From: DASSUW01 sp963830725
GTDB lineage: Bacteria; Actinomycetota; Thermoleophilia; Solirubrobacterales; Solirubrobacteraceae
Length of the DNA: 64,000 nt
NCBI GenBank assembly: GCA_963830725.1
Contig: CAWHNO010000017.1
Location: 62,001-126,000 of the forward strand
Direction: 5' to 3'
Part shown: piece by piece, positions 56,409 through 64,000 of the stretch
How the letters are laid out: every line of letters starts with the position of its first letter
Numbering within the stretch: the first letter of the stretch is position 1
Position numbers and translations under genes: made by a program
The notes under the pieces: model-generated
What the model was told of the DNA's origin: nothing
The model's input: the letters and a program-made list of their open reading frames with translations, nothing else
The model's database searches: none

Positions 56409-56434
56409 CCTCCCGGGGACCGGCTCCCGGGAGG
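56409..56434. terminator. Perfect 9-bp hairpin between the coiled-coil gene and coxS
   Basis: CCTCCCGGG (56409-56417) pairs exactly with CCCGGGAGG (56426-56434) around an 8-nt loop, 22 nt after the upstream stop. No T-run follows. It most likely ends the upstream transcript. Confidence 0.45.
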
Positions 56435-56550
56435 TGATGGGGCCCGGCGCGAGGATGGCCTCCTGCTCGCCTCGCTCGCGCTCGCCTACCACGGCCGCCG
56501 TTGAAGGAATAACCTCCAGTCGAGGGTCCCGACGGAGGAGGAGACGCTGT

Positions 56551-57022
56551 ATGGCACGGGTTTCGCTGGCGGTCAACGGCGTGCAGTACACGGAGGAGGT
56601 CGAGCCGCGCCTGCTGCTCGTGCACCTCATACGCGACAGACTCGGGCTCACGGGCACCCATGTCGGCTGCGACACCTCCAACTGCGGCGCCTGCACCGTG
56701 CACCTGGACGGTGACGCGGTCAAGAGCTGCACGGTCCTCGCGGTCCAGGCCGACGGCTCGGAGGTCACGACGATCGAAGGGCTCGGCACCGAGGACGACC
56801 TGCATCCGCTGCAGGAGGCGTTCTGGAACAACCACGGCCTCCAGTGCGGCTACTGCACGCCCGGCATGATCATGGCCGGCAGCCGACCTGCTCGCCAAGA
56901 ATCCGAACCCGAGCGAGGAGGAGGTCCGCGAGGCGCTGGCGGGCAACCTCTGCCGCTGCACGGGCTACCACAACATCGTCAAGTCGGTACTCGACGCCGC
57001 CGGGAAGGGGGTGCCGGCATGA
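56551..57022 (+). CDS. coxS: Molybdenum hydroxylase 2Fe-2S subunit (CoxS-like; one frame break)
   Basis: The iron-sulfur subunit passes electrons from the molybdenum site to FAD. The repaired 156-residue protein has the plant-type ferredoxin cluster (CDTSNCGAC) and the second cluster ligands (CGYCTPGM and CRCTGYHNI). An extra G at 56878 separates GMIMA from ADLLAKNPNPSE; removing it restores the frame to TGA 57020-57022. A strong ribosome binding site (GGAGGAGGAG) precedes ATG 56551. The stop overlaps the coxL ATG. Confidence 0.9.
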
Positions 57023-59490
57023 GCACCGTCGAGCAGACCACCCCGACCGACAAGTGGGTCGGCCAGGCGCTGCGGCGCAAGGAGGACCCGCGGATGATCA
57101 CGGGTCGCGGCCGCTACGTCGACGACATCGTGCTGGCGGGCATGCTGCACATGGCGATCGTGCGGTCGACCGAGGCGCACGCGCGGATCGTCTCGATCGA
57201 CGCCGAGGGCGCCAAGGGCGCGCCCGGCGTCCACGGCGTGTTCACCGCCGAGGACGTGCAGCTCGAGTCGCCGCTGCCGATGGCGTGGGTGCCGCCGGGG
57301 GTGGAGATCAAGTCGCCGGAGACGCTGCCGCTCGCCACGGACACGGTGAAGTACGTCGGGCAGGCCGTGGCGATCGTGCTGGGCTCCGACAAGTACGGCG
57401 TCCGCGACGCCGCCGAGCAGGTGTTCGTCGAGTACGAGCCGCTCCCCGTGGTCGTCGACCCCGAGAAGGCGCTCGAGGCCGGCTCGCCGCTCGTGCACGA
57501 GGACCTGGGGACCAACCAGACGCACGAGTGGACGATCGGCGGCGGCGACGTGGACGCCGCCTGGGCGGAGAGCGATGTGATTGTAAAGCGGCGGATCGTC
57601 AACCACCGCACGGCGGGCGCCCCGATCGAGCCGCGCGCGTGCGTCGCCGACCACCGCGGCGGCAGCCTGACGCTCCACATCACGAGCCAGAACCCGCACC
57701 TCATCCGCCTCTTCATGGCCGGCGAGTTCGGCATGTCCGAGGACCGCATCCGCGTCATCGCGCCGGACGTCGGCGGCGGCTTCGGCGTCAAGATCGCCCA
57801 CTACGGCGAGGAGGTGCTCGCCGCCTGGGCGTCGCGCAAGCTCAACCGCCCCGTCAAGTGGACGGAGACGCGCTCGGAGCACATGAGCTCGACCATCCAC
57901 GGCCGCGACCAGATCGACTACGTGAAGGTCGGCGCCAAGCGCGACGGGACGATCGTCGGGCTCGAGTGCACGGCGATCTGCGACCTCGGCGCCTACTACA
58001 CGCTGCTGACCCCGTTCATCCCGTGCTTCACCGGGTTCGTGATCAGCGGCTGCTACAAGATCCCGAACCTCAAGTTCACGGCGAAGGGCGTCTTCACCAA
58101 CAAGATGGCGACCGACGCCACGCGCGGCGCCGGCCGCCCGGAGGCCACGCACCTGATCGAGGTGATGGTCGAGCAGCTCGCGGCCGAGCTGGGCATGGAC
58201 TCGCTCGAGCTGCGGCGCAAGAACTTCATCCCCACGGAGGACTTCCCGGCCGAGGTGGCGATCGGGCTCGTCTACGACTCCGGCGACTACCACGGATCGC
58301 TCGACAAGCTGCTCACGCACGTCGACGTCGACGGCGTGCGCCGCGAGGCGGAGGAGCTGCGCTCGAAGGGCATCTATCGCGGCATCGGCTTCTCCACCTG
58401 GATGGAGATCTGCGGCCTGGCGCCCTCGCGCGTCGTCGGCCCGAGCGGCGTCGGCCTGCAGGCCGGCTTCTACGAGTCCGGGATCGTGCGCGTCCACGCC
58501 TCCGGCGCGGTCACCGCGTACAGCGGCACGTCGCCGCACGGCCAGGGGCATGACACGTCGTTCGCGCAGATCGTGGCCGACCGCGTGGGCGCCTCCTTCG
58601 ACCATGTCGACGTGGTGCACGGCGATACCGGCACGGGGCCGTTCGGCCTCGGCACCTACGGCTCGCGCGCGCTGGCGGTCGGCGGCGAGTCGCTCGCGAA
58701 GGCGGCGCTCAAGGTGGCCGACAAGGCCAAGCGCATCGCGGCGCACCTGCTCGAGGCGGCGCCCGAGGACATCGAGCTCGCCGACGGCAAGTACTCGGTC
58801 AAGGGCTCGCCGGACAAGGGCATGACGCTGGCCGAGATCGCCGGCGCCGCCTACGTGCCCGAGAATCTGCCGGAGGGGATGGAGCCCGGGCTCGAGGAGA
58901 CGACCTTCTACGACCCGGAGAACTTCACGTTCCCCTTCGGCGCGCACGCCTGCATCGTCGACGTCGACGGCGAGACCGGGAAGGTCGACGTCGTCCGCTA
59001 CGTGTGCGTCGACGATTGCGGCCCGGCCATCAACCCGATGCTGATCGAGGGCCAGATCCACGGCGGCGTCGTGCACGGCATCGGCCAGGCGCTGTTCGAG
59101 CGCATCCACTACGACGACGACGGTCAGCTCGTGACCGGCACGTTCGTCGACTACGCGCTCCCGAGCGCCGCCGACGTGCCGAGCTTCGAGACCGATCGCA
59201 CGGAGACGCCGTCGCCGGTCAACTCGCTCGGCGTCAAGGGCGTCGGCGAGGCGGGCACGATCGCCTCGTCGGCCGCCGTGACCAACGCGGTGATCGACGC
59301 GCTGCGGCCGCTCGGCGTCACCTACCTCGACATGCCGCTCAGCCCGCAGGCCATCTGGTCGGCGATCCAGGAGGCGAAGGGCCGCTCCGCGCCGGGCGAC
59401 CCCGGGAAGCAGGGCGGCTCGTGGGACGACCACGGGAGCGGGAGCGCCGGGTCCGGACCGACGGCTCCGAGCGAGGGGGGTGGGTCATGA
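57019..59490 (+). CDS. coxL: Molybdenum hydroxylase large subunit (CoxL form II / aldehyde oxidase family)
   Basis: This 823-residue subunit carries the Mo-MCD cofactor. Family blocks include GQALRRKEDPRMITGRGRYV at the start, APDVGGGFGVK, SPHGQGHDTSFAQI and the catalytic Glu in VKGVGEAGTI. The active-site loop reads ATRGAGRPEA. True (form I) CO dehydrogenase has AYRCSFR, so CO oxidation is not supported. The form II loop is normally AYRGAGR, so Thr replacing Tyr is notable. The physiological substrate (an aldehyde, purine or other N-heterocycle) cannot be read off. The C-terminal 25 residues are Gly/Ser-rich. Confidence 0.88.
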   Translation: MSTVEQTTPTDKWVGQALRRKEDPRMITGRGRYVDDIVLAGMLHMAIVRSTEAHARIVSIDAEGAKGAPGVHGVFTAEDVQLESPLPMAWVPPGVEIKSPETLPLATDTVKYVGQAVAIVLGSDKYGVRDAAEQVFVEYEPLPVVVDPEKALEAGSPLVHEDLGTNQTHEWTIGGGDVDAAWAESDVIVKRRIVNHRTAGAPIEPRACVADHRGGSLTLHITSQNPHLIRLFMAGEFGMSEDRIRVIAPDVGGGFGVKIAHYGEEVLAAWASRKLNRPVKWTETRSEHMSSTIHGRDQIDYVKVGAKRDGTIVGLECTAICDLGAYYTLLTPFIPCFTGFVISGCYKIPNLKFTAKGVFTNKMATDATRGAGRPEATHLIEVMVEQLAAELGMDSLELRRKNFIPTEDFPAEVAIGLVYDSGDYHGSLDKLLTHVDVDGVRREAEELRSKGIYRGIGFSTWMEICGLAPSRVVGPSGVGLQAGFYESGIVRVHASGAVTAYSGTSPHGQGHDTSFAQIVADRVGASFDHVDVVHGDTGTGPFGLGTYGSRALAVGGESLAKAALKVADKAKRIAAHLLEAAPEDIELADGKYSVKGSPDKGMTLAEIAGAAYVPENLPEGMEPGLEETTFYDPENFTFPFGAHACIVDVDGETGKVDVVRYVCVDDCGPAINPMLIEGQIHGGVVHGIGQALFERIHYDDDGQLVTGTFVDYALPSAADVPSFETDRTETPSPVNSLGVKGVGEAGTIASSAAVTNAVIDALRPLGVTYLDMPLSPQAIWSAIQEAKGRSAPGDPGKQGGSWDDHGSGSAGSGPTAPSEGGGS

Positions 59491-60326
59491 TCCCCGCCGA
59501 GTTCGACTACGTCGCGCCCGAGTCGCTCGACGAGGCGCTCACCGCGCTCCAGGGCGGCGGCGAGGACGCGAAGGTGCTGGCCGGCGGCCACTCGCTGCTC
59601 CCGCTGATGAAGCTGCGGCTCGCCGCCCCGTCGTTGCTCGTCGACCTCCGGCGCGTGCCCGGCCTGAGCGGGATCCAGCGCGAGGACGGGACGGTGCGGA
59701 TCGGGGCCATGACGACGCACGTCGCCGTGGTGCAGGCCGGGCTCGGCCTGGCCTCGACGGCGGCGGGCACGATCGCCGACCCGCAGGTCCGCAACCGCGG
59801 GACGCTGGGCGGCTCGCTGGCCCACGGCGACCCGGCGTCGGACATGCCTGCGGTGCTGCTCGCCGCCGAGGGATCGGTGACGATCCGCGGCTCCTCCGGC
59901 CAGCGCGAGGTCTCGGCCGCCGACCTGTTCGAGGACTTCCTGACCACCGCGGTGGGCGACGGGGAGATCCTGACCGAGGTGCGCCTGCCGACGATGGACG
60001 GCTACGGGTTCGGCTACGAGAAGTTCAACCGGCGCGCGGAGGACTGGGCGATGGTCGCCGTCTGCGCGCTGGTCAAGAAGGCGGGCGACGGCTCGTGCGA
60101 GGACGTCCGGATCGGGCTCACCCACATGAGCTCGACGCCGCTGCGCGCGACCGCCGCGGAGCAGGCGCTGCGCGGCGGGCCGCTCGACGCCGACGCGATC
60201 GCCGCGGCGGCCGAGCAGGCCGCCGAGGGCACCGACCCGCCCGCCGACCTGAACGCCTCGGCGGAGTACAAACGGCACCTCGCGAGGGTGTTGTGCCGGC
60301 GCGCGCTCGAGCAGGCGTCACAATGA
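59487..60326 (+). CDS. coxM: Molybdenum hydroxylase FAD subunit (CoxM-like)
   Basis: The 279-residue flavoprotein has the FAD motifs AGGHSLLPLMK and RNRGTLGGSLAHGDPASD, and a C-terminal CO_deh_flav_C domain. It completes the S-L-M trimer. The ATG overlaps the coxL stop, and the MoxR gene follows after 4 nt. Confidence 0.93.
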   Translation: MIPAEFDYVAPESLDEALTALQGGGEDAKVLAGGHSLLPLMKLRLAAPSLLVDLRRVPGLSGIQREDGTVRIGAMTTHVAVVQAGLGLASTAAGTIADPQVRNRGTLGGSLAHGDPASDMPAVLLAAEGSVTIRGSSGQREVSAADLFEDFLTTAVGDGEILTEVRLPTMDGYGFGYEKFNRRAEDWAMVAVCALVKKAGDGSCEDVRIGLTHMSSTPLRATAAEQALRGGPLDADAIAAAAEQAAEGTDPPADLNASAEYKRHLARVLCRRALEQASQ

Positions 60327-60330
60327 AGTT

Positions 60331-61170
60331 GTGCGGTTCACTACGACGGAGGACGTGACCCGGGAGCTGGCCGGCGAGGGCTACCTCGCCGACCAGGCCC
60401 TGAGCACCGCCGTCTTCCTCGCCGCCACCCTCGAGCAGCCGCTGCTGCTCGAGGGCGAGGCCGGCGTCGGCAAGACGGAGGTGGCCCGCGCGCTGGCGAG
60501 CGCGGCGGGTGCGCGGCTGATCCGGCTCCAGTGCCACGAGGGCATCGACCTCCACCACGCGGTCTACGACTGGGACTACCAGCGCCAGCTGCTGGCGATC
60601 CGCGCGGCCGAGGCGGGCGCCGAGGCGCGCGAGCTGTTCGGCCCCGAGTTCCTGCTCCGGCGACCGCTGCTTGAGGCCCTCGAGCACGACGGCCCGGCGG
60701 TGCTGCTGATCGACGAGATCGATCGCGCCGACGACGAGTTCGAGGCCTTCCTGCTCGAGTTCCTGGCCGACTTCGCGATCACCATCCCCGAGCTCGGCAC
60801 CGTGACGGGCAAGCGCCGCCCGCTCGTGGTGCTGACCTCCAACCGCACGCGCGAGCTACATGACGCGTTGAAGCGCCGCTGCCTCTACCACTGGATCGAC
60901 TACCCGTCGCGCCAGCGCGAGGCCGAGATCGTGCGCACGCGGCTGCCCGGCGTGCCCGAGGCGATCGCCGAGCGCGTCTGCGTGGCGGTCGCGCGGCTGC
61001 GCGAGGAGGAGCTCTACAAGCTGCCGGGGGTGGGGGAGACCATCACCTGGGCCCGGGCGCTGCTGGCGCTCGACGGCGCGGTCGACCTCGAGGGCACGCT
61101 CGGTGTCGCCCTGAAGGTGCGCGAAGACATCGAGCGCGTGCGCGAGCGGGGGGTTCTCGGTGGTGTCTGA
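60331..61170 (+). CDS. coxD: MoxR-type AAA+ ATPase (CoxD-like)
   Basis: The 279-residue AAA+ protein has Walker A GEAGVGKTEVA, Walker B VLLIDEIDRAD, sensor TSNRTRELHDALKRRCLYHW. CoxD-like ATPases work with a CoxE VWA protein to insert the sulfido ligand or mature the molybdenum site. GTG 60331 starts the frame. It overlaps the coxE start by 11 nt. Confidence 0.9.
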   Translation: MRFTTTEDVTRELAGEGYLADQALSTAVFLAATLEQPLLLEGEAGVGKTEVARALASAAGARLIRLQCHEGIDLHHAVYDWDYQRQLLAIRAAEAGAEARELFGPEFLLRRPLLEALEHDGPAVLLIDEIDRADDEFEAFLLEFLADFAITIPELGTVTGKRRPLVVLTSNRTRELHDALKRRCLYHWIDYPSRQREAEIVRTRLPGVPEAIAERVCVAVARLREEELYKLPGVGETITWARALLALDGAVDLEGTLGVALKVREDIERVRERGVLGGV

Positions 61171-62317
61171 CGCGCGACCTGCCCACGGCCCGTCCGCGGT
61201 CGCCGCCGACGCCGTCACCACCCGCGTGTCGTCGCTCGCGGCGTACATGCGTGCCATCGGCGCGCCCGTCGGCGTCGGCGAAGTCGTCGCCGCGCACCGG
61301 GCGCTCGCGGCCGTCGATCCCGCGTCGCGCGGCGAGGCCTACTTCGCCCTGCGCGCAGCGCTGTGCTCCTCGCGCGCCGACTACGACCGCTTCGCCGAGG
61401 CGTTCGCCGTGGTCTTCGCGCCGGCCGACGCGCCCGAGGACCCGCTGGCGGCGCTCGGCAAGATCGAGAAGGCCGCGCTGCCGCGCATGGGCATCCCGAT
61501 GGAGCAGGAGGCCTCGGCGATCGTCGAGGACGTGCCCGTGCCCGCCGCCTGGAGCGAGGAGGAGCTGCTGCGCGAGAAGGACTTCGCCGAGTACAGCGAC
61601 GCCGAGCGCGCGCTCGCGCGGGCGCTCCTGATGCGGCTCGCGCGACGGACGCCGCAGCGGCTCTCGCGCCGCACGCGCGCGACGCGCCGGCGGCGCGACG
61701 TGCACGACCTGCGCGCCACCGTGCGAGCGTCGCTGCGCCACGGCGGCGAGCTGCTCGAGCGCCGCTACCGCGAGCCGGCCGAGCGGCCGCGGCGGCTGGT
61801 GCTGGTGTGCGACGTCTCGGGCTCGATGGCGCCCTACGCGCGGATGCTGCTGCAGTACCTGCAGGCCAGCGTCGCCGCCCGGGCGCGCGTTGAGGCGTTC
61901 GTGTTCGGCACCCGCCTCACGCGCGTCACGCGCGAGCTCGCGGGCCGCGATCCCGACCGTGCGCTGGCGCGCGCGGCTGATCACGTCTCCGACTGGTCGG
62001 GCGGCACGCGGATCGGCGCCGCACTGGCCGAGCTCAACCGCGAGCACGGCCGCCGGATCGGCCGCGGCGCCGTGATCGTCCTCCTGTCCGATGGTTGGGA
62101 CCGCGGCGACCCGGACGTGCTGGCCGCCGAGATGGCGCGCCTGCGGCGCTGCGCGCACCGTGTCGTGTGGCTCAATCCGCTGGCCGCCGACCCTCGCTAC
62201 GAGCCTTTGACGCGCGGGATGCAGGCCGCGCTCCCGCACGTCGACCACCTGCTGCCCGGAAACTCGATCGCCTCGCTCGAGGCGCTGGCCTCACTCATGG
62301 AGGAGGGACTGTCATGA
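61160..62317 (+). CDS. coxE: VWA-domain protein CoxE
   Basis: The 385-residue protein has a helical N-terminal part (VGVGEVVAAHRAL), a basic stretch near 165-185, and a C-terminal von Willebrand A domain with an intact MIDAS motif DVSGSMAPY and LLSDGWDRGDP. It is the partner of the MoxR ATPase in maturation of the hydroxylase. The stop overlaps the next ATG. Confidence 0.9.
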   Translation: MVSDARPAHGPSAVAADAVTTRVSSLAAYMRAIGAPVGVGEVVAAHRALAAVDPASRGEAYFALRAALCSSRADYDRFAEAFAVVFAPADAPEDPLAALGKIEKAALPRMGIPMEQEASAIVEDVPVPAAWSEEELLREKDFAEYSDAERALARALLMRLARRTPQRLSRRTRATRRRRDVHDLRATVRASLRHGGELLERRYREPAERPRRLVLVCDVSGSMAPYARMLLQYLQASVAARARVEAFVFGTRLTRVTRELAGRDPDRALARAADHVSDWSGGTRIGAALAELNREHGRRIGRGAVIVLLSDGWDRGDPDVLAAEMARLRRCAHRVVWLNPLAADPRYEPLTRGMQAALPHVDHLLPGNSIASLEALASLMEEGLS

Positions 62318-62628
62318 AGGACGTACTCGAAGACGTCGATGCGTGGACCGCCCGCGGCGACGCGGTGGCCCTCGCCACGGTGATCAGCGTCAAGCGCTCG
62401 GCGCCGCGACCGCCCGGCTCGAAGATGGCCGTCAACGAGCACGGCGAGATCTCCGGCGCCGTGTCCGGCGGCTGCGTCGAGGGGGCGGTCGTCGAGGTCG
62501 CCGAGGAGGTGCTGGGCGGCGGCGCTCCGCGGCTGCTGCACTTCGGCATCGCCGACGAGGAGGCGTGGGACGTCGGGCTGCCGTGCGGCGGCGAGATCGA
62601 CGTGTACGTCGAGCGCTACCAGCCGTGA
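62314..62628 (+). CDS. XdhC N-terminal domain protein (CoxI-like)
   Basis: The 104-residue protein is only the XdhC_CoxI module: ALATVISVKRSAPRPPGSKMAV, ISGAVSGGCVEGAVV, and GLPCGGEIDVYVE. XdhC proteins carry and protect the molybdenum cofactor before insertion. The Rossmann half is made by the next gene. The two overlap (GTGA), so this is a natural split, not damage. Confidence 0.9.
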   Translation: MKDVLEDVDAWTARGDAVALATVISVKRSAPRPPGSKMAVNEHGEISGAVSGGCVEGAVVEVAEEVLGGGAPRLLHFGIADEEAWDVGLPCGGEIDVYVERYQP

Positions 62629-63368
62629 GCGCCGCGAGCGAGTTCACCGGCCTCGCGCGTGAGGGCGGCCGCGGGGCGCTCGTCACGCGGCTCGAGGACG
62701 GCGCCAAGGTCCTGATCCACGCGGACGGCGCGAGAACGGGATCCCTGGGGGACCCCGTTCTCGATGAGGAGGCGGCGCGGCTCGGCGACGAGCTGATGTG
62801 GGCCGAGCGCTCCGAGCGCCACGGCGACCTGTTCGTCGACGTCACGTACCCGCCGCCGCGGCTGATCGTGTTCGGTGCGGTCGACTTCGCGGCCGCGCTG
62901 TGCAAGCTGGCCAAGGCCGCGGGCTGGCGGCCGTTCGTGGTCGACCCGCGGGCGCGCTTCGCGCAGCCGGCCCGGTTCCCGGACGCCGAGCAGGTCGTCG
63001 CCGCGTGGCCGGAGGACGCGTTCCACCAGCTCGGCGGGATCGACCGGGCGACCGCGATCGCGGTGCTCACGCACGACCCGAAGCTCGACGACGCGGCGCT
63101 GGTGCTTGCCCTGCGCTCGAACGCCGGCTACATCGGGGCGATGGGCTCGCGCCGCGCGCAGGCCAAGCGGCGCGAGCGGCTGGTGGCCAAGGGCATCGAC
63201 GAGGCCGACCTCGAGCGCGTGTCGGCGCCGATCGGGCTCGATCTCGGCTCGCTGACCGCCGAGGAGACCGCGCTGGCGATCATGGGCGAGATCGTGGCCA
63301 TGCGGCACGGGCGCGCGGGCGGCCGGCTCGCCCATGCGCAGGGGCGGATCCACGAGGTCGGCGTGTGA
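62625..63368 (+). CDS. XdhC Rossmann-domain protein (CoxF-like)
   Basis: The 247-residue protein has a short N-terminal domain and the XdhC C-terminal Rossmann domain (LIVFGAVDFAAALCKLAKAAGW, VLTHDPKLDDAALVLALRS, YIGAMGSRRAQAKR, APIGLDLGSLTAEETALAIMGEI). Together with the preceding protein it forms a complete XdhC pair. GTG 62625 starts it and the stop overlaps the MobA-like gene. Confidence 0.9.
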   Translation: MSAASEFTGLAREGGRGALVTRLEDGAKVLIHADGARTGSLGDPVLDEEAARLGDELMWAERSERHGDLFVDVTYPPPRLIVFGAVDFAAALCKLAKAAGWRPFVVDPRARFAQPARFPDAEQVVAAWPEDAFHQLGGIDRATAIAVLTHDPKLDDAALVLALRSNAGYIGAMGSRRAQAKRRERLVAKGIDEADLERVSAPIGLDLGSLTAEETALAIMGEIVAMRHGRAGGRLAHAQGRIHEVGV

Positions 63369-63933
63369 CGATCGGCGGGCTGATCCTCGCCGCCGGCGAG
63401 GGGCGGCGGTTCGGCGGGACCAAGCAGCTCGCCGAGCTCCGCGGACGCCCGCTGCTGGAGTACGTCGGCTGGCCGCTATGACGGACGTCTCGCCGCGTCG
63501 TCGTCGTGCTCGGCCATGCGGCCGACGACGATCCGGGCGGGCGCGACCTCCGCGGCGCCTCGGTCGTCGTCTGCGCGGACTGGGCCGAGGGTCAGGCGGC
63601 GTCGCTGCGATGCCGGCATCGACGCCCTGGCGGGGCCGATGCGGTGGTCATGGTGCTCGGCGACCAGCCGTGGATCACGCCGAAGCCGATCGCGGGAGTC
63701 GTCGAGTTCGGCGGACGGTGACGACGACGCCGTACGCGCGGTACTACGACGGGCGCACCCGGCCACCCCGTGCTCCTCGCGCCGAGCGCTGCTCGATCGC
63801 GCCGACGAGCTGCGAGGGCGACGACGGGGTTCCGGTGGCTGCTGGAGGGCGCAACGTGGTGAGGTCGGGTCGAAGCGGGGCACTGTGCGATCCGACGGAC
63901 ATCGACACGCGAGAGGAGCTGGCACGGCGATGA
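63365..63933 (+). CDS. MobA/MocA-like nucleotidyltransferase (several frame breaks)
   Basis: The start GLILAAGEGRRFGGTKQL is the nucleotide-binding signature of MobA-like transferases; VVMVLGDQPWITP later in the chain confirms it. Such enzymes attach CMP or GMP to the molybdenum cofactor, fitting the operon. At least four indels (near 63475, 63497, 63611 and after 63720) break the frame before GFRWLLEG and the final DPTDIDTREELARR at 63931-63933. The error density is the highest in the window. The stop overlaps the coxG ATG. Confidence 0.75.
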
Positions 63934-64000
63934 AGCTGGAGCAGACGTTCGAGGTCCAGGCGCCGCTGGCGCAGGTGTGGGCAGCTCTGAACGACCTGGA
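63930..64000 (+). CDS. coxG: CoxG-like SRPBCC protein (3' end outside window)
   Basis: Only 23 residues are seen: MKLEQTFEVQAPLAQVWAAL, the typical start of the CoxG/SRPBCC (START-like) family that anchors or assists molybdenum hydroxylases at the membrane. The ATGA overlap with the preceding gene and the cox context support the call. Confidence 0.75.
   Translation, partial: MKLEQTFEVQAPLAQVWAALNDL

Noticed and set aside
56965..59433. Antisense open frame of 822 codons opposite coxL
   Set aside because: Shadow of a conserved gene; no recognisable motif and no plausible start context.
57019..59490. Aerobic carbon monoxide dehydrogenase (form I)
   Set aside because: The form I active-site loop AYRCSFR is absent; the loop is ATRGAGR, closer to form II.

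Overview
The window is a very GC-rich, gene-dense bacterial chromosome segment. Gene content points to an actinomycete, and my best guess is the Thermoleophilia/Solirubrobacterales. The evidence is an EccC-type FtsK ATPase, the actinobacterial form of DapD, MurT/GatD lipid II amidation genes, an Rv2578c-like radical SAM gene behind a CGAAC-N4-GTTCG SOS box, and at least eleven starts with a TANNNT box 6-9 nt upstream, which suggests leaderless transcription. The lineage is inferred from gene families alone.

Layout. 1-5224: the end of a type VII secretion locus, with EccC and a YukD-MinD fusion. 5214-9448: a TipA-like MerR regulator with its own operator, an MFS exporter and a two-component system. 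9554-18495: a DNA-maintenance and RNA block (ftsK, rodZ, cinA, thpR, recA, recX, rny). 18256-24776: an AbiEi/DUF559-like gene, miaB, an SOS-type radical SAM gene, an SDR, a FIST sensor and miaA. 24784-28699: lysine/diaminopimelate genes (dapF, dapD, dapC, dapE). 28696-31158: a luciferase-like oxidoreductase and hflX. 31287-32323: a mosaic of truncated genes. 32227-34858: an HD hydrolase, an NYN-LOTUS protein, a methyltransferase and dUTPase. 34960-38880: a secreted helical protein and a four-gene OpuC-type osmolyte transporter. 38917-43426: gatD, a methyltransferase, murT, a diacylglycerol kinase-like gene and a HAD phosphatase. 43451-47099: a cyclophilin lipoprotein, two long inverted repeats, ogt with an ECF sigma factor, and a shortened ABC-2 permease. 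47115-54316: an enolase-superfamily protein, a membrane glycosyltransferase/flippase group and SpoIID. 54461-56386: a metallo-hydrolase and a coiled-coil protein with an HNH-associated repeat. 56551-64000: a molybdenum hydroxylase operon (coxS, L, M, a MoxR ATPase, coxE, split XdhC/CoxF, a MobA-like gene, and coxG cut by the window end).

Sequence quality matters here. Many conserved genes (MFS, ftsK, cinA twice, thpR, rny, coxS and others) are interrupted, nearly always by one extra G or C, and the errors are densest in the last kilobase. I read these as uncorrected insertion errors, not pseudogenes, and annotate such genes as single loci.

The most unusual items are a DapF with serine at both catalytic cysteine positions, a methyltransferase inside the murT-gatD operon with a close paralogue next to an NYN-LOTUS gene, a family of intergenic inverted repeats of about 150-250 bp, a YukD-MinD fusion, and widespread leaderless promoter signatures.
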